A stretch of 64,000 nt of DNA from Streptococcus porci DSM 23759 (GCF_000423765.1 NZ_KE384090.1:62001-126000); one strand, 5' to 3'; numbered from the stretch's first letter, positions 20,230-33,859 are shown. Translations and numbers: made by a program. Notes: a model not told the origin generated them from the letters alone.

Positions 20230-22635
20230 TTATTTTGTCAAATTCCAAATTTCTTCAGCATACTCAGTAATGGTATCGTCGGATGTGAATTTATGCGATT
20301 TGGCGATATTCATCAAGCTAACACGCGCCCAAGCTTTTTGATCACGATAAAGAGCATCAATACGCTCCTGAGCCTCAACATAGGATGTAAAATCTTCAAG
20401 CAGGAAGTATTCATCATTATGAGTGATCAGTGCCTCGTAGATTTCTGTTCCTTCACTTTGAGCGTTTGGAACAGTGCCATCAACGAAGCTGTCTACGACA
20501 CGGCGAATGACCGAGCTACTTTCGTAGTGACCACGTGAATAATAATCGTGGGCTGCATAATGGTGGTAAACAGTGTCCTTGTCCATACCAAAAATGACAA
20601 TATTATCATCTCCAACTTCATCTTTGATTTCGATATTTGCTCCATCAAGTGTGGCTAGAGTCACTGCACCTGTCATCATGAATTTCATGTTTGAAGTTCC
20701 TGATGCTTCTTTTGAAGCAAGGGAAATTTGCTCTGACACATCTGCTGCCGGCACAATTAATTCCGCCAGAGACACATTGTAGTTTTCTAGGAAGACTACT
20801 TTGAGCTTGCCTTGAAGTGATGCGTCATTGTTGACTAGATTTGCAATTTCGTTAATCAATTTGATAACAGATTTTGCAAAATGGTAACCTGGCGCAGCTT
20901 TTGCTCCAAAGATAAAGACGCGAGGAACCATATCTTTGTCTGGGTTGTCCTTCAAATCGTGGTACAGTTTGAGGATGTGGAGAACGTTTAGAAGCTGACG
21001 CTTGTAGGCATGAAGACGTTTCACCTGAACATCGAAGATAGCGTCTGTTGAGACTTCTACCCCTGTTGTTTCCTTGATGTAGGCTGCAAGGCGTGCCTTG
21101 GCATCTTTCTTCACTTGGTAGAAGGTATCAAGAACAGCATCATCAGCAGCATAGGCAGCCAACTTTTCAAGTTCATGGATGTCCTTGCGCCATGCTCTGC
21201 CGATTGTATCATCAATAGCTTGTGACAACTCTGGAGCAGCAATTTGTGTCCAGCGACGCTGCACGATACCATTAGTCTTGTTATTGAACTTCTCTGGATA
21301 TAGCAGGTAGAAGTCATGTAGAGTATCTTCCTTGAGAAGTTCCGTGTGTAATTTAGCAACACCATTGACTGAATGACCACCGATAATAGCAAGATTTGCC
21401 ATGTGGATTTGTCCATTTTTGACAATGCGAGTGCGTTCGATTAGCCCAGCATCCACACTGTTTTGTGCCAAATGTGCTACAAAGCGGTTGTCGATTTCGA
21501 GGATAATTTGGTAAACGCGTGGCAAAACATTTTTAAAGAGTTCTGCATCCCATTTTTCTAAAGCTTCAGATAAAATGGTGTGGTTGGTATAACTCATCGT
21601 TTGAACAGTCGCATTCCAAGCCGCTTCCCAAGTCAAGCCATAGTCATCGACCAAAAGACGCATAAATTCTGCTGGCGCTACTGCTGGGTGAGTATCATTA
21701 ATGTGAACTGATACTTTCTCATGGATATTTTCCAGTGGCAAGCCCATTTTGAGGTAAGATTTGATGATAGTTTGGAGCCCTGCGCTTGTCATGAAGTATT
21801 CTTGGATGAGGCGGAGCTGTTTGCCTTCATAGTTACTATCATCAGGATAGAGAACGGCCGTGATATCCTCCACTCGACGTCTAGATTCTAGGGTAGGATA
21901 ATTGAGTTCATATTCCTCAGGGATTTCCACATCCCAAAGTCGGAGATTATTGATGACGTCATTTTCAAAACCAATTTGTGGAACATCATAAGGGACTGCA
22001 CGCAGAACTTGTGCATTGTTATGAACAGGAACGATACGCCCTTCCTCGTTGGCTTGGAGGTAAACATCTCCGAAGAGTTTTACATCAACAACATCGTGAT
22101 CTTTGCGAACTTCCCAGACGTTACCAATCGATCCAAACCATGAATCTGGCAATTCAATTTGGTAACCATTAACGATGCGTTGTTTGAAAAGTCCATATTG
22201 GTAGCGCAAGCCATTACCAAAACCTGGATAGCCCGTTGTCGCCAAAGAATCCATGAAGGCAGCTGCTAAACGACCTAGTCCTCCATTACCAAGCGCCATG
22301 TCATGCTCTGCTTGAACAACCGCCTCAAAGTCAACATCAAGTTCTGCAAAACCTTCCTTAACAAGATCAAGAATTCCAAGGTTAAGAAGATTGGTCTCAA
22401 GCATGCGCCCCGGAAGAAATTCAATGGAGAAATAATAAGCTATTTTTTCTTGCTTTTCAGATAGCTTGTGGTTCCGCTCAATCCAAGTATCGGTGTAATA
22501 CTTGCGAATCAGCTTAGCAAGCGTCGTAAAAAGCTCAGAAGGTGTTGCACGTGGGACTTTAATCAACTGTTCTTCATGAAGAGTATCTTTAAAATCACGA
22601 ATAAATTGCTCTTTAGTTAAATGTTTAAGTTTCAT
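20230..22635 (-). CDS. glgP: Glycogen/maltodextrin phosphorylase
   Basis: The 801-residue GT35 phosphorylase releases glucose-1-phosphate from alpha-1,4-glucan ends with a pyridoxal-phosphate cofactor. The cofactor region EASGTSNMKFMMTGA near 650 contains the conserved lysine, and VHINDTHPAVAPAEFMRLL is also typical. It lies downstream of glgA, separated by a terminator and a 205-bp gap, so it probably also has its own promoter. The ribosome site is a GAAAGG. A malP-like specificity cannot be excluded, but the position favours glycogen. Confidence 0.94.
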   Translation of the reverse strand: MKLKHLTKEQFIRDFKDTLHEEQLIKVPRATPSELFTTLAKLIRKYYTDTWIERNHKLSEKQEKIAYYFSIEFLPGRMLETNLLNLGILDLVKEGFAELDVDFEAVVQAEHDMALGNGGLGRLAAAFMDSLATTGYPGFGNGLRYQYGLFKQRIVNGYQIELPDSWFGSIGNVWEVRKDHDVVDVKLFGDVYLQANEEGRIVPVHNNAQVLRAVPYDVPQIGFENDVINNLRLWDVEIPEEYELNYPTLESRRRVEDITAVLYPDDSNYEGKQLRLIQEYFMTSAGLQTIIKSYLKMGLPLENIHEKVSVHINDTHPAVAPAEFMRLLVDDYGLTWEAAWNATVQTMSYTNHTILSEALEKWDAELFKNVLPRVYQIILEIDNRFVAHLAQNSVDAGLIERTRIVKNGQIHMANLAIIGGHSVNGVAKLHTELLKEDTLHDFYLLYPEKFNNKTNGIVQRRWTQIAAPELSQAIDDTIGRAWRKDIHELEKLAAYAADDAVLDTFYQVKKDAKARLAAYIKETTGVEVSTDAIFDVQVKRLHAYKRQLLNVLHILKLYHDLKDNPDKDMVPRVFIFGAKAAPGYHFAKSVIKLINEIANLVNNDASLQGKLKVVFLENYNVSLAELIVPAADVSEQISLASKEASGTSNMKFMMTGAVTLATLDGANIEIKDEVGDDNIVIFGMDKDTVYHHYAAHDYYSRGHYESSSVIRRVVDSFVDGTVPNAQSEGTEIYEALITHNDEYFLLEDFTSYVEAQERIDALYRDQKAWARVSLMNIAKSHKFTSDDTITEYAEEIWNLTK

Positions 22636-22786
22636 AAAAACCTTTCTGTCGATTTCTTTATGGCGAAAATAGCCTTAATCTATTTTTTCACTTTCACACA
22701 ACTCCTTGTATCTACTAAGTGGTAGGAGCAGTCATCAAAAAGCTCAGTTAGAAAATAATTACTATTTCCCTTCTAATTTATATCCT

Positions 22787-22822
22787 AAAAAAGCACTCCT
22801 TGTCTTTTAGAAAGAAGTGCTC
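22787..22822 (-). terminator. Terminator after glgA
   Basis: A stem AGCACTTC.../...GGAGTGCT on the minus strand is followed by TTTTTT, ahead of glgP. It may let the glgBCDA transcript end before glgP or be partly read through. Confidence 0.75.
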
Positions 22823-22840
22823 TTATGTCAATGTTCGGTA

Positions 22841-24271
22841 TTAAAGCGTTTTATAGTAAAGGTCAACATAGGCCTCGCTTGCCGTATCCCATGAGAAATC
22901 ACGAGTCATAGCATTGTATTGCAATTGTTTCCAATCTTCTGGATAGTCATAGTAAACCTCCAAGGCCATCTCAATGGTTTTACTCATCCAATAACCTGAA
23001 AATTCACCAAAACTAAAACCTGTTCCTGTCTTATCGAAAGCATTGTATGGTTGCACGGTATCGCGCAGGCCACCAACCTCTGACACGATTGGCAAGGTTC
23101 CATAGCGCATAGACATCATTTGAGATAATCCGCAAGGCTCAAAAGCTGACGGCATGAGGAACATGTCCGAGCTTGCATATATTTGCTGTGCTAAACCGAG
23201 GTCAAAGGTGATGTTAGTAGATACCTTGTCTGGGTAAGCTTGTCCAAACCAAGAAAAGGCATTTTCATAAGCTGCATAACCCGTTCCAAGCAGTACAATC
23301 TGCACATCATTTTGTAAAATATTGTGCAATTCATTAACTACCAAGTCGAAGCCTTTTTGGTCAGTCAAGCGTGAAACCATACCAATAATAGGGACATCTT
23401 CACGAACTGGTAGGCCAAGGCGCTCTTGCAAAGCCAACTTATTCCGTTTTTTACCTGTCAAATCATTGGCTGAGAAGTGGTATGGGATTAACTTGTCTGT
23501 TTCTGGATCGAAGAGTTCGGTATCAATACCATTGACGATACCAACTAACTTGCCCGCCTCCATACGCATGATTTGGTCAAGCCCTTTACCAAAGGCAGGG
23601 GTCTTGATTTCTTCTGCATAACTAGGAGATACCGTAGTAACACGGTCAGCGTATAAAACCGCCGCTTTCATCCAGTTGAGGCAATCATTCCAACGTAGTG
23701 TTCCGTCCGCATAACGTTCATAACCTACGCCAAAAAGCTCATGTAGCATGCTACTGTCAAACTGACCTTGGAATTCAATGTTATGGATGGTAAAGACCGT
23801 TTTAATACCTTTGTAGGCATTTATCCAGTGATATTTTTCCTTTAACAAATAAGGAATCATAGCTGTATGGTAGTCATGGACATGAAGAATATCAGGAATA
23901 AAGTTCACTTTTTCCATGAGTTCAAGCGCAGCTATTTGGAAAAAGGCAAAGCGTTCGCCGTCGTCCCACTCCCCGTAAACTTGTCCACGGTGAAAATATT
24001 GCTCATTATCAATAAAGTAGAAGGTTACACCATCACGAACAATGCGTTTAACACCTACATACTGGTGACGCCATCCAACATTAGTATAAAAATAGAGAAC
24101 ATTTTCTGCCTGATCTCCAAATTTATTGGCTACCACATCATAATAAGGTAAAACAACTGCGACTTCATGCCCTTTTTTGACCAGAGACTTTGGGAGAGCT
24201 CCGATAACATCTCCCAAACCTCCAGTTTTTGCAAAAGGTGCCCCTTCTGCTGCTACAAACATGATTTTCAT
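22841..24271 (-). CDS. glgA: Glycogen synthase (ADP-glucose)
   Basis: This 476-residue GT5 enzyme adds glucose from ADP-glucose to alpha-1,4-glucan. The ADP-binding motif [13 protein letters not shown] is at about 15-27, and the C-terminal domain has [19 protein letters not shown] near 375. The ATG overlaps the glgD stop by 4 nt (ATGA), so the two are translationally coupled. Length matches the family. Confidence 0.96.
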   Translation of the reverse strand: MKIMFVAAEGAPFAKTGGLGDVIGALPKSLVKKGHEVAVVLPYYDVVANKFGDQAENVLYFYTNVGWRHQYVGVKRIVRDGVTFYFIDNEQYFHRGQVYGEWDDGERFAFFQIAALELMEKVNFIPDILHVHDYHTAMIPYLLKEKYHWINAYKGIKTVFTIHNIEFQGQFDSSMLHELFGVGYERYADGTLRWNDCLNWMKAAVLYADRVTTVSPSYAEEIKTPAFGKGLDQIMRMEAGKLVGIVNGIDTELFDPETDKLIPYHFSANDLTGKKRNKLALQERLGLPVREDVPIIGMVSRLTDQKGFDLVVNELHNILQNDVQIVLLGTGYAAYENAFSWFGQAYPDKVSTNITFDLGLAQQIYASSDMFLMPSAFEPCGLSQMMSMRYGTLPIVSEVGGLRDTVQPYNAFDKTGTGFSFGEFSGYWMSKTIEMALEVYYDYPEDWKQLQYNAMTRDFSWDTASEAYVDLYYKTL

Positions 24272-25401
24272 TGAATGATATCTCCTGTGATTTCACGACC
24301 CTTGGCAATTACCAGTGGTTTTTCAGCAGTTCCTTTAAGGGTAACACCTGCAGGTACGGTTACATTTTTATCAATGATGGCGTACTCAATCACTGCATCA
24401 GCTCCAATCTTAACCTTAGGGAAAATAACAGAGTGAGCTACTTTTGCCCCTTCTTCTACGCGACAAGAGCGAGAAATAATAGAGTGGTCAACATGACCTT
24501 TGATGATAGAGCCAGAAGCAAATTGTGAATTTGTTACGGTTGATTTTTCATCAAAATAAGTTGACTCTTCATTTTTAACTTTGGTGTAAACTTTTTGATT
24601 GCCATAGAAAAGAGTGTAGAATTTCTGTGGGTCAAGCATGTCCATATTAGCATCGTAGTAAGATTTTACAGACGTAATATTGGCAAGATAGCCAGTGTGT
24701 TCGAAGGCAAGAGCACCTGCTTCAAGAATCAAATCACGAAGAACAAAGCGGATTTTACGAGGGTTTTCTTTCTTAGCTTCCTCTTCCAACTTTTTAATCA
24801 GATAAGGTGTATTGACCACGTAAATATCTGCAGACATTGGAACAGGTTCATCAGTTTTATCAACCTCTGCTTTACCAATTACTGTGTCAGTCTCATCAAT
24901 AACCAGTAGCTCATTATCAGATGATAAGCTTGACTTCATAACTTTCTTGTAAACAACTGTTAATTCACGTTGATTGGCATTATGAAGATGAAGCACCTGT
25001 TTCAGGTTAATATTAGCTAAAATGTCACAAGACATGTAAACCGTTTGGTCACTGCCTGAACGTTTCAAATAATTGAGAATCTGATTATAGTAGTCAGCGT
25101 CAGCAATTTGACTTTCTTCGTTGGTATTATAAAAACCTAAGAAGTAATGACTGAGCAAGGTATTAAGCCCCCACTCACGACCTGAACGGATGTGGTCAAA
25201 AATAGAGCGGATGTTTTGCCCACGGAAAATACCATAGACGCTTCTGATACCAGCATTAGCAATGCTTGATAACTGGAAGTCAATCAGGCGATATTTACCA
25301 TCAAATGGCAGGTTTGCCAAGGGACGATTAGCGGTTAAGCTTTCCATGTCTGGATAACCGATGGTATTTCCTAAAATAGCTGTGTATTTATCAATCTTCA
25401 T
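24268..25401 (-). CDS. glgD: Glucose-1-phosphate adenylyltransferase, GlgD subunit
   Basis: The 377-residue GlgC-like partner: in Firmicutes GlgD forms a heterotetramer with GlgC and modulates its activity. The N-terminus reads [16 protein letters not shown], so the pyrophosphorylase motif GGQGTRL is lost, which fits a non-catalytic or weakly catalytic subunit. The C-terminal left-handed beta-helix repeats ([20 protein letters not shown]) are present. It overlaps glgC by 11 nt. Confidence 0.94.
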   Translation of the reverse strand: MKIDKYTAILGNTIGYPDMESLTANRPLANLPFDGKYRLIDFQLSSIANAGIRSVYGIFRGQNIRSIFDHIRSGREWGLNTLLSHYFLGFYNTNEESQIADADYYNQILNYLKRSGSDQTVYMSCDILANINLKQVLHLHNANQRELTVVYKKVMKSSLSSDNELLVIDETDTVIGKAEVDKTDEPVPMSADIYVVNTPYLIKKLEEEAKKENPRKIRFVLRDLILEAGALAFEHTGYLANITSVKSYYDANMDMLDPQKFYTLFYGNQKVYTKVKNEESTYFDEKSTVTNSQFASGSIIKGHVDHSIISRSCRVEEGAKVAHSVIFPKVKIGADAVIEYAIIDKNVTVPAGVTLKGTAEKPLVIAKGREITGDIIQ

Positions 25402-26530
25402 TTGGTACCCCCACTACTTCATTGTAGCCAACTACTTGAACTTCTTCTGTTCCATCAATCTCAACATTTTCACTGATTACTGCACCCTCACCAATGATAG
25501 CGCGAGTTACCTTAGCGCCAGCTTTGATGGTCACACCACTCATAATGAATGAATCTTTGACAACTGCTCCCTCTTCAACTTTTACGTTTGTAGAAAGAAT
25601 TGAATGATCCACGTCACCAGCTACAAAACAACCATCGACAACTAGGCTATCTTTAACCCTTGCGGTATCTGTGATAAAGTTTGGTGGAGCAATGTGGTTC
25701 TTAGAGTATATTTTCCATGAACGGTCGCGACTATTCAACTCATTGTCTTCGCCGATATACTCCATATTAGCTTCCCAAAGTGACTCGATGGTACCTACAT
25801 CTTTCCAGTAGCCTGCAAAGTTGTAGGTGTAAACAGCTTCACCTTGATCCAGATAAGCCGGGATAACATTTTGACCAAAATCTGACATATCAATGTCGTT
25901 TTTCTCTGCATCAACCAACATTTTGCGCAACTTGTCCCAAGTGAAAATATAAATCCCCATAGAAGCCTTGGTAGATTTAGGATTTGCTGGTTTTTCTTCA
26001 AATTCAACGATACGATCGTTAGAATCGGTATTCATGATTCCAAAACGACTTGCTTCCTTAAGCGGTACATCGATAACTGCAACTGTCAAGCTAGCCTGAT
26101 TATCTTTATGTGTTTGGAGCATGTCATCGTAGTCCATCTTGTAAATATGGTCCCCTGACAAGATGAGAACATATTCAGGATTAATGCTATCGATATAGTC
26201 AATATTTTGGTAAATCGCATGGCTAGTACCCAAGAACCAACGATTCCCTTCTGTTGCAGAGTAAGGTTGCAAGATAGTTGCTCCGCTATCGATTCCATCA
26301 AGTCCCCAAGAAGAACCATTTCCAATATGGCTATTGAGAGCCAATGGTTGATACTGGGTGATGACACCAACATTATGAATACCAGAGTTGGCACAATTTG
26401 ATAAAGCAAAATCAATAATCCGATAACGTCCACCAAACTGAACAGCTGGTTTGGCGATACTTTGAGTCAGTTTACCAAGTCGAGTTCCTTGTCCGCCGGC
26501 AAGGATTAGGGCTAACATTTCATTTTTCAT
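25391..26530 (-). CDS. glgC: Glucose-1-phosphate adenylyltransferase, GlgC
   Basis: The 379-residue enzyme makes ADP-glucose from glucose-1-phosphate and ATP, the committed step of glycogen synthesis. It has the intact nucleotidyltransferase motif [13 protein letters not shown] at 10-22, the sugar-phosphate site [12 protein letters not shown], and a C-terminal beta-helix. GAAAGGA precedes the ATG. It follows glgB by 46 nt in the operon. Confidence 0.96.
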   Translation of the reverse strand: MKNEMLALILAGGQGTRLGKLTQSIAKPAVQFGGRYRIIDFALSNCANSGIHNVGVITQYQPLALNSHIGNGSSWGLDGIDSGATILQPYSATEGNRWFLGTSHAIYQNIDYIDSINPEYVLILSGDHIYKMDYDDMLQTHKDNQASLTVAVIDVPLKEASRFGIMNTDSNDRIVEFEEKPANPKSTKASMGIYIFTWDKLRKMLVDAEKNDIDMSDFGQNVIPAYLDQGEAVYTYNFAGYWKDVGTIESLWEANMEYIGEDNELNSRDRSWKIYSKNHIAPPNFITDTARVKDSLVVDGCFVAGDVDHSILSTNVKVEEGAVVKDSFIMSGVTIKAGAKVTRAIIGEGAVISENVEIDGTEEVQVVGYNEVVGVPNED

Positions 26531-26576
26531 ATGATTTCCTTTCTTAATGAAAATCTCTTTTGTTTTTAGCTTAAGT

Positions 26577-28451
26577 TTACTTTTTCAATTTGCGCTTCAT
26601 TTTCCAAACGATAGCTCCAAGAGCTGGCAAGGTGAAGCTAAGCGTATTTTTGTAATCTTTCCACTGATTCGGTTGAGTACGGGTAGAAGGATTATGAGCT
26701 TTCCAAACACCACCGAAGTTTTCCATCTCGGTATTGAAAACTTCTTCATAGATTCCTGCAAATGGTACGCCAATAGTAAAGTTTGGACGCTCAACAGGTG
26801 TCATATTAAAGACACAAATCAGAAGATCTCCCTTATCGTCCTTACGGATAAAACTGAGTACCGTCTCTGATTTATTATCAGCATCAATAATCTCTAAACC
26901 ATCGTAGTTCTCATCATTTTGCCAGAGTGCCTTATGATTCTTATAGAAGGCATTGAGCTGACTGGTGAAATCCTGCATTTTTTGGTTAAGCTGGTCTTCT
27001 TCACTTAGGTTACCCCATTCTAGTTGTTCGTCGTATTTCCATTCCAAAAATTGGCCGAACTCAGAGCCCATGAAGAGTAGTTTTTTCCCAGGATGACAAA
27101 TCTGGTAAGTGAGTAGGTTGCGCAAGCCTGCGAATTGATTGTAACGATCCCCCCACATCTTATGCATGAGAGATTTTTTCCCGTGAACCACTTCATCATG
27201 TGAGAAGGGCAGGATAAAATTCTCGTTGAAGACGTACATGAAACTAAAGGTTACTAGATTAAAATCATACTGGCGGTATATGGGGTCACTTTCGTAAAAG
27301 CGCAGAATGTCATTCATCCATCCCATGTTCCACTTGTAGTCAAAACCTAAACCATCCTCAGCTAGGGACTTAGTGATTGGAGTGTCAGCTGTTGATTCTT
27401 CTGCAACCATCATGACATCTGGATGTCTGTCCTTGATAATCCCATTAAGACGTCGCAAGAAGTCATAGCCTTCAATATTGCGGTTACCACCAAATTGATT
27501 TGGCGTCCAAGGCCCTTCATCATAATCTCGGTAAAGCATATTGGACACAGCGTCAACACGAATACCATCAATATGGTAGTGTTCAATCCAAAAAAGCGCT
27601 GACGAAATCAAAAATGACTGGACCTGCTTTTTCCCAAGGTCGAAATTAAGTGCTCCCCAACGAACATTTTTAGCCCGATTTGGATCCTGAAATTCAAAGG
27701 TCGGCGTTCCATCAAAGTAAGCTAGAGCATCATCATTCTGAGTAAAATGCCCTGGAACCCAGTCCACGATGACGCCAATGTTGTTCTGGTGACAGGTGTC
27801 AACAAACTCTTGGAAATCCTCAGGCCTACCATAAGTATGCTCAAAGGCAAAATATCCCATCAGCTGATAACCCCAAGACATGCCCAGCGGATGCGCCATC
27901 AGGGGCATAAACTCAACATGGGTATAGTTCATCTTAACCAAATAAGGAATAAGTTCTGCTGTTAATTCTTTGAAACTATAGGGTTTGCCATCGGCATCTT
28001 TTTTCCAAGAATTGGCATGAACCTCGTAGATATTGACTGGACGCTTTTTAAATCCAAAGCGTTTCCGTCTCCCCATCCACAAGCCGTCTTTCCATTTCCG
28101 TTCCGCAAAGGGACGCAACACCGCAGCGGTTCCTGGTCTTGCCTCTAGGTAGTAAGCAAATGGATCCAGTTTTTCAACCTTTTGCCCCCCGCTTCTAGTC
28201 ACCAAATACTTGTAGAGCTGACCTGTCTTAGCTTCTGGAATATGACCTTCCCATACTCCAGCTTCGTTTTTTTCCAGCGAAAATGGCTGAGCGGTCCAGT
28301 TTGTAAAATCTCCAATAACAGCTACATCTTCAGCATTTGGAGCCCAAACTCGAAACTGGTAACCATCTTCCGCAGGATGGGCACCTAGATATTTTTGAGC
28401 ATGAAAATTCTCTCCAATACCAAACTGATATAACCTATCTTTATCGTTCAT
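26577..28451 (-). CDS. glgB: 1,4-alpha-glucan branching enzyme
   Basis: This 624-residue GH13 enzyme introduces alpha-1,6 branches. An N-terminal CBM48-type domain ([21 protein letters not shown]) precedes the barrel, with motifs [21 protein letters not shown] (nucleophile Asp), MVAEEST (acid Glu) and [17 protein letters not shown] lies just before the ATG. It is the first gene of the glgBCDA run, after a terminator and a candidate promoter. Confidence 0.96.
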   Translation of the reverse strand: MNDKDRLYQFGIGENFHAQKYLGAHPAEDGYQFRVWAPNAEDVAVIGDFTNWTAQPFSLEKNEAGVWEGHIPEAKTGQLYKYLVTRSGGQKVEKLDPFAYYLEARPGTAAVLRPFAERKWKDGLWMGRRKRFGFKKRPVNIYEVHANSWKKDADGKPYSFKELTAELIPYLVKMNYTHVEFMPLMAHPLGMSWGYQLMGYFAFEHTYGRPEDFQEFVDTCHQNNIGVIVDWVPGHFTQNDDALAYFDGTPTFEFQDPNRAKNVRWGALNFDLGKKQVQSFLISSALFWIEHYHIDGIRVDAVSNMLYRDYDEGPWTPNQFGGNRNIEGYDFLRRLNGIIKDRHPDVMMVAEESTADTPITKSLAEDGLGFDYKWNMGWMNDILRFYESDPIYRQYDFNLVTFSFMYVFNENFILPFSHDEVVHGKKSLMHKMWGDRYNQFAGLRNLLTYQICHPGKKLLFMGSEFGQFLEWKYDEQLEWGNLSEEDQLNQKMQDFTSQLNAFYKNHKALWQNDENYDGLEIIDADNKSETVLSFIRKDDKGDLLICVFNMTPVERPNFTIGVPFAGIYEEVFNTEMENFGGVWKAHNPSTRTQPNQWKDYKNTLSFTLPALGAIVWKMKRKLKK

Positions 28452-28506
28452 AAATACCCCCTAACCTTACAATTTAATATATTCAACTTCAAATTGTTAA
28501 ATATAT

Positions 28507-28547
28507 AAAAAAAAACAGGGATAACCTTAGAATTCTAAGATTATCCC
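28507..28547 (-). terminator. Strong terminator between pulA and glgB
   Basis: On the minus strand a near-perfect palindrome (GGGATAATCTTAG / CTAAGGTTATCCC, with a G-U pair) is followed by nine T. It ends pulA transcription. If the promoter at 28594-28622 is real, it also lies in that transcript's leader. Confidence 0.88.
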
Positions 28548-28575
28548 CATTTCAATGCACCCGTTTTCATATTTA

Positions 28576-28622
28576 GGAAAACGCTTTAAAATAAGTTTAT
28601 CATATTTTCTTTCATTTGTCAG
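28576..28622 (-). promoter_or_regulatory. Candidate glgB promoter with cre-like site
   Basis: On the minus strand CTGACA (28617-28622) and TAAACT (28594-28599) are 17 bp apart, overlapping the pulA stop. Just downstream, TTAAAGCGTTTTCC (28576-28589) matches 12 of 14 positions of the CcpA cre consensus and would cover the transcription start, suggesting glucose repression of glycogen genes. A weaker TTAACA-17-TTAAAT lies beyond the terminator, nearer glgB. Inferred. Confidence 0.5.
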
Positions 28623-30826
28623 GAAAATATCAATGTTTTTTCAATATTGTTAAGTTTTAAGGAGTTCTTAGCCGCATTACCGTACTGAATCAAGAGTTCA
28701 CCACTAGCTGGCACCGCACGCTCTACAAATACCAATTCACGAATTTTCGGAAATTCTTCAATCGAAAAGATAGGATTTCCCTGTTTTTCCCTAATTAATT
28801 GACGAGCTTGCTCAACTAAATCGGAATGTTCGGTCACTAAGTTCCAGTTCACTTGATTGACTTGGTCTGGTGCATTGTAAGAGTTCATTGCTCTTTCCTT
28901 GTCTTCCTCTGTCAATTCACCATCTTCACCCGTTGGGTAAAGTTTGGTTCGCATGAACTCTTGACCTAACTGCATAAAGCAGATGCCTTGCATAGTCAAA
29001 TTCATCGCAGTAGCTAGGGAGATGCGCTTTTGATGAGTCTCCAAATCATCGTCTGGATGAAGGTGCCACATGAGATCATTGAGATTATAATTATCATGAG
29101 CTTCGACGTAATTAACGACTTGACTTGGGGTCAGATAAGGGTTTAACTCATCTGAACCCAGAAAGGCTTTTGCAAGCACGTCCTCTGTCGCTTCTCCAGA
29201 GACAAAGCCACGTTCAAAGTGACCATAAATCTCAGCACCCTTGATGGCATCCCGAGCATCATCATTGAAGAAACCAATCCCAGCCAACTGTGCAGCATTT
29301 CCTTTCTTAGCCTTATCCTCAGGAGCAAGACCAGTCCCCATATCCCATCCTTCACCATAAAGAAGGATTTTAGGGTCGATTTGATCCATGGCAGAGCGAA
29401 TTTGACGCATGGTCTCGACATCATGAAGGCCCATCAAGTCAAAACGAAAGCCATCGACACCGTATTCCCTAACCCAATAGGTCAAAGAATCAATCATATA
29501 CTTACGGAACATTTCCTTTTCCGAGGCCGTCTCGTTGCCACAGCCTGAACCATCTTGGAAAGAACCATCAGCGTTCATTCGGTAATAATAATCTGGCACT
29601 GTCAGCTGAAAAGCAGAGTCTCTGCTCGAATAAGTATGGTTATAAACCACATCTAAAATAACCCCAATTCCAGCCTCATGATAGGCTTGAATGAGCGTTT
29701 TTAATTCCAGAATGCGTGTAGCTGGCTCTGCTGGATTTGAGCTGAAACTAGCTTCTGGTACATTGTAATTTTCAGGATCATAACCCCAATTATAGGCGTA
29801 GCTACCATCTTCTAAAATAGTCTGATGGTGGTCAAAAACTGGTTGGAGCTGCACATAATCATACCCCATCTTTTTGATGTAGTCAAAGGCTGTCGCATCA
29901 CCAAAGGCATTTGTCGTCCCAGTCTGGCAAGCTCCTAGGAACTTACCGCGTTTATCCTTATCAACACCCGAAGTCTCAGAGATGCTGAAGTCGCGAATAT
30001 GCATCTCGCAAATAACCGCTTGGTTTGGATTTGACAACCTCCAAGGAGCATTTTCTCCGTGCCTTACGGTAAAACCTTTTGGAGAAAGATCCCAATCAGA
30101 CACAACAATAGAGCGTCTGCCATCTGCTGTCGTGGCAATAGTGTACGGGTCTCTACTATCCTTAAAGGTTCGTTTTCGGTAATGAATACGGTAGCTGTAA
30201 GCTGTGAAATTGTAATCACCTGACAAGCTGATGTACCACACACCATGCGTATTTTCCTTATGGTTACCAGGGTTGCGTTTATCCCCTCTAAACATAGGGT
30301 GAACCTCTGCAACACTTGCTTTTTGGTCTGTTGAAGAGTAGAGGATCAGTTCTACAGATTCTGCCGTTGGTGCCCACAAACGAAAATCAGTAGCTTCCTG
30401 ATGATATTGAAAACCTAGCCAGCCATCAAATCCCCACTCCCTGTCAAAAGCCTTGCTATTAACACCCATGTCAAAAGCATGAGGCTGGTGCCTTGTATAA
30501 TAAGGACTGGCTACTGCTGCCTGCCTCGAATAATAGACTGTGTCATCCCCGTCAACTAACCAGACCTCCGTTTTTTCCAGACCAATATGACGTCTAATAT
30601 GGTAATCTCTAGTCTTTGAAGACCAGTCCTTTTTCATAACAAGGACTCCCACTTCTCCTAAAAAATGCGGAGCAGGATAGGTTAGAGTCGCCTTGACACC
30701 GAAACTATCAAAGAGGCTGAAATAAGTCTCATGTCCAAGACCACCGACCTGCCATTGCCAAAGGCTGAGGTCAAAGTAGTTTTCCCATTTACTATGGAAA
30801 TGGACAACGGTTGTATTGGCTATCAT
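28619..30826 (-). CDS. pulA: Type I pullulanase (debranching enzyme)
   Basis: This 735-residue GH13_14 enzyme hydrolyses alpha-1,6 branches of glycogen-derived dextrins. The type I signature YNWGYDPENY is present, with barrel motifs DVVYNHTYSSRD, GFRFDLMGLHD (nucleophile) and LYGEGWDMGTG (acid). An N-terminal beta-rich region and a CBM48-like segment (FRLWAPTAESVELILY) precede it. No signal peptide or anchor is present, so it is intracellular, unlike the large surface pullulanases of streptococci. The ribosome site GGAGAA lies within the end of the upstream gene. Confidence 0.94.
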   Translation of the reverse strand: MIANTTVVHFHSKWENYFDLSLWQWQVGGLGHETYFSLFDSFGVKATLTYPAPHFLGEVGVLVMKKDWSSKTRDYHIRRHIGLEKTEVWLVDGDDTVYYSRQAAVASPYYTRHQPHAFDMGVNSKAFDREWGFDGWLGFQYHQEATDFRLWAPTAESVELILYSSTDQKASVAEVHPMFRGDKRNPGNHKENTHGVWYISLSGDYNFTAYSYRIHYRKRTFKDSRDPYTIATTADGRRSIVVSDWDLSPKGFTVRHGENAPWRLSNPNQAVICEMHIRDFSISETSGVDKDKRGKFLGACQTGTTNAFGDATAFDYIKKMGYDYVQLQPVFDHHQTILEDGSYAYNWGYDPENYNVPEASFSSNPAEPATRILELKTLIQAYHEAGIGVILDVVYNHTYSSRDSAFQLTVPDYYYRMNADGSFQDGSGCGNETASEKEMFRKYMIDSLTYWVREYGVDGFRFDLMGLHDVETMRQIRSAMDQIDPKILLYGEGWDMGTGLAPEDKAKKGNAAQLAGIGFFNDDARDAIKGAEIYGHFERGFVSGEATEDVLAKAFLGSDELNPYLTPSQVVNYVEAHDNYNLNDLMWHLHPDDDLETHQKRISLATAMNLTMQGICFMQLGQEFMRTKLYPTGEDGELTEEDKERAMNSYNAPDQVNQVNWNLVTEHSDLVEQARQLIREKQGNPIFSIEEFPKIRELVFVERAVPASGELLIQYGNAAKNSLKLNNIEKTLIFS

Positions 30827-30832
30827 GTTTTT

Positions 30833-31852
30833 TTATGTGTTCTCCTTTTCAAAATCTTCAACTTCGTGAGTAAATCGTTGGGCAAATTCCTCAAGCGCTC
30901 GTTCTTCCTCCGATACCAACGCATCATCTGAGATATCATCTGTATTGGCAAAAAAGGTAATATGGTTCTTGAGGTTCTCTAAAACAATCGGTGCATCTCC
31001 GCCATATTCGCCATCCAAATTAATCATCATTCGATTCTGGCTCTGAGGTTCAATCTTAATATAACCCGTTTTTATGTATTCAATGCGCTTATCGGTAATA
31101 TGCTTACCGCCGTCCAAAACAAGACGAATCAAATGGATAATCTCCAGCAAATTAGCTGTTTTAACCAAAATTAATGTGAAATTCCCATCATCCAATTTTG
31201 CGTCAGGGGCTATCTGTTCAAAACCGCCCACGGAATTGGTAATGGCTGCAAAAATCATAGAAACCTCGCCTTCAAAAACACCCTGATCATGGGTGATTTT
31301 AACAGGGACATTAGAAATCTGAGGTAACAGTTCCACACCCTTAGCCAAATAGGCAAGATAGCCAAACATGGTTTTCAGTTGACTAGGGACACTATACGTC
31401 AATTCACTCAGACTCCCTGCAGCAGCGATGTTGATAAAATAACGGTCTCCGTAAGCACAACCAACATCCATAGCAATGGTTTGATTTTTTCCAATTATTT
31501 TAGCCGCAGCTACAGGATTTCCACGGGGAATTTTTAGAGCTCTGGCAAAATCATTGGTTGTTCCAGTCGGAATAATAGCCATAGCAGGGCGTTTTTCAAG
31601 GGGAGCAATACCGTTCACAACTTCATTAATCGTACCATCTCCACCTGCCGCAATAACCAGATCGAAACCAGCTAGACCTGCACGGGTGGCTTCATCCATA
31701 GCTGAATTTTCCTCAGCAGTCGTCTGGAAAGCTGAGGTCTCATAACCAAAGCCTTCCAAAATATCAAGAACTTCTGCCACGTTTTTCTTCATAATTTCTT
31801 GCCCTGATGTCGGATTATAAATCAACCGGGCACGTTTACGTTTTTGAATCAT
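30833..31852 (-). CDS. Diacylglycerol/lipid kinase, DagK family
   Basis: A 339-residue DagK/YegS-type lipid kinase with the catalytic GGDGT loop at about 70-74, the N-terminal RLIYNPTSGQEI and the GTTNDFARAL motif near 100. Family members phosphorylate diacylglycerol to recycle it to phosphatidic acid, linked in Gram-positives to lipoteichoic acid synthesis. It lies between ligA and pulA, 18 nt after ligA. The exact lipid substrate is not shown by sequence. Confidence 0.88.
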   Translation of the reverse strand: MIQKRKRARLIYNPTSGQEIMKKNVAEVLDILEGFGYETSAFQTTAEENSAMDEATRAGLAGFDLVIAAGGDGTINEVVNGIAPLEKRPAMAIIPTGTTNDFARALKIPRGNPVAAAKIIGKNQTIAMDVGCAYGDRYFINIAAAGSLSELTYSVPSQLKTMFGYLAYLAKGVELLPQISNVPVKITHDQGVFEGEVSMIFAAITNSVGGFEQIAPDAKLDDGNFTLILVKTANLLEIIHLIRLVLDGGKHITDKRIEYIKTGYIKIEPQSQNRMMINLDGEYGGDAPIVLENLKNHITFFANTDDISDDALVSEEERALEEFAQRFTHEVEDFEKENT

Positions 31853-31870
31853 CTCGTCACATTTTCTTTT

Positions 31871-33838
<1,968 letters not shown>

Positions 33839-33859
33839 TTACCATAATTTCCTTTGATA

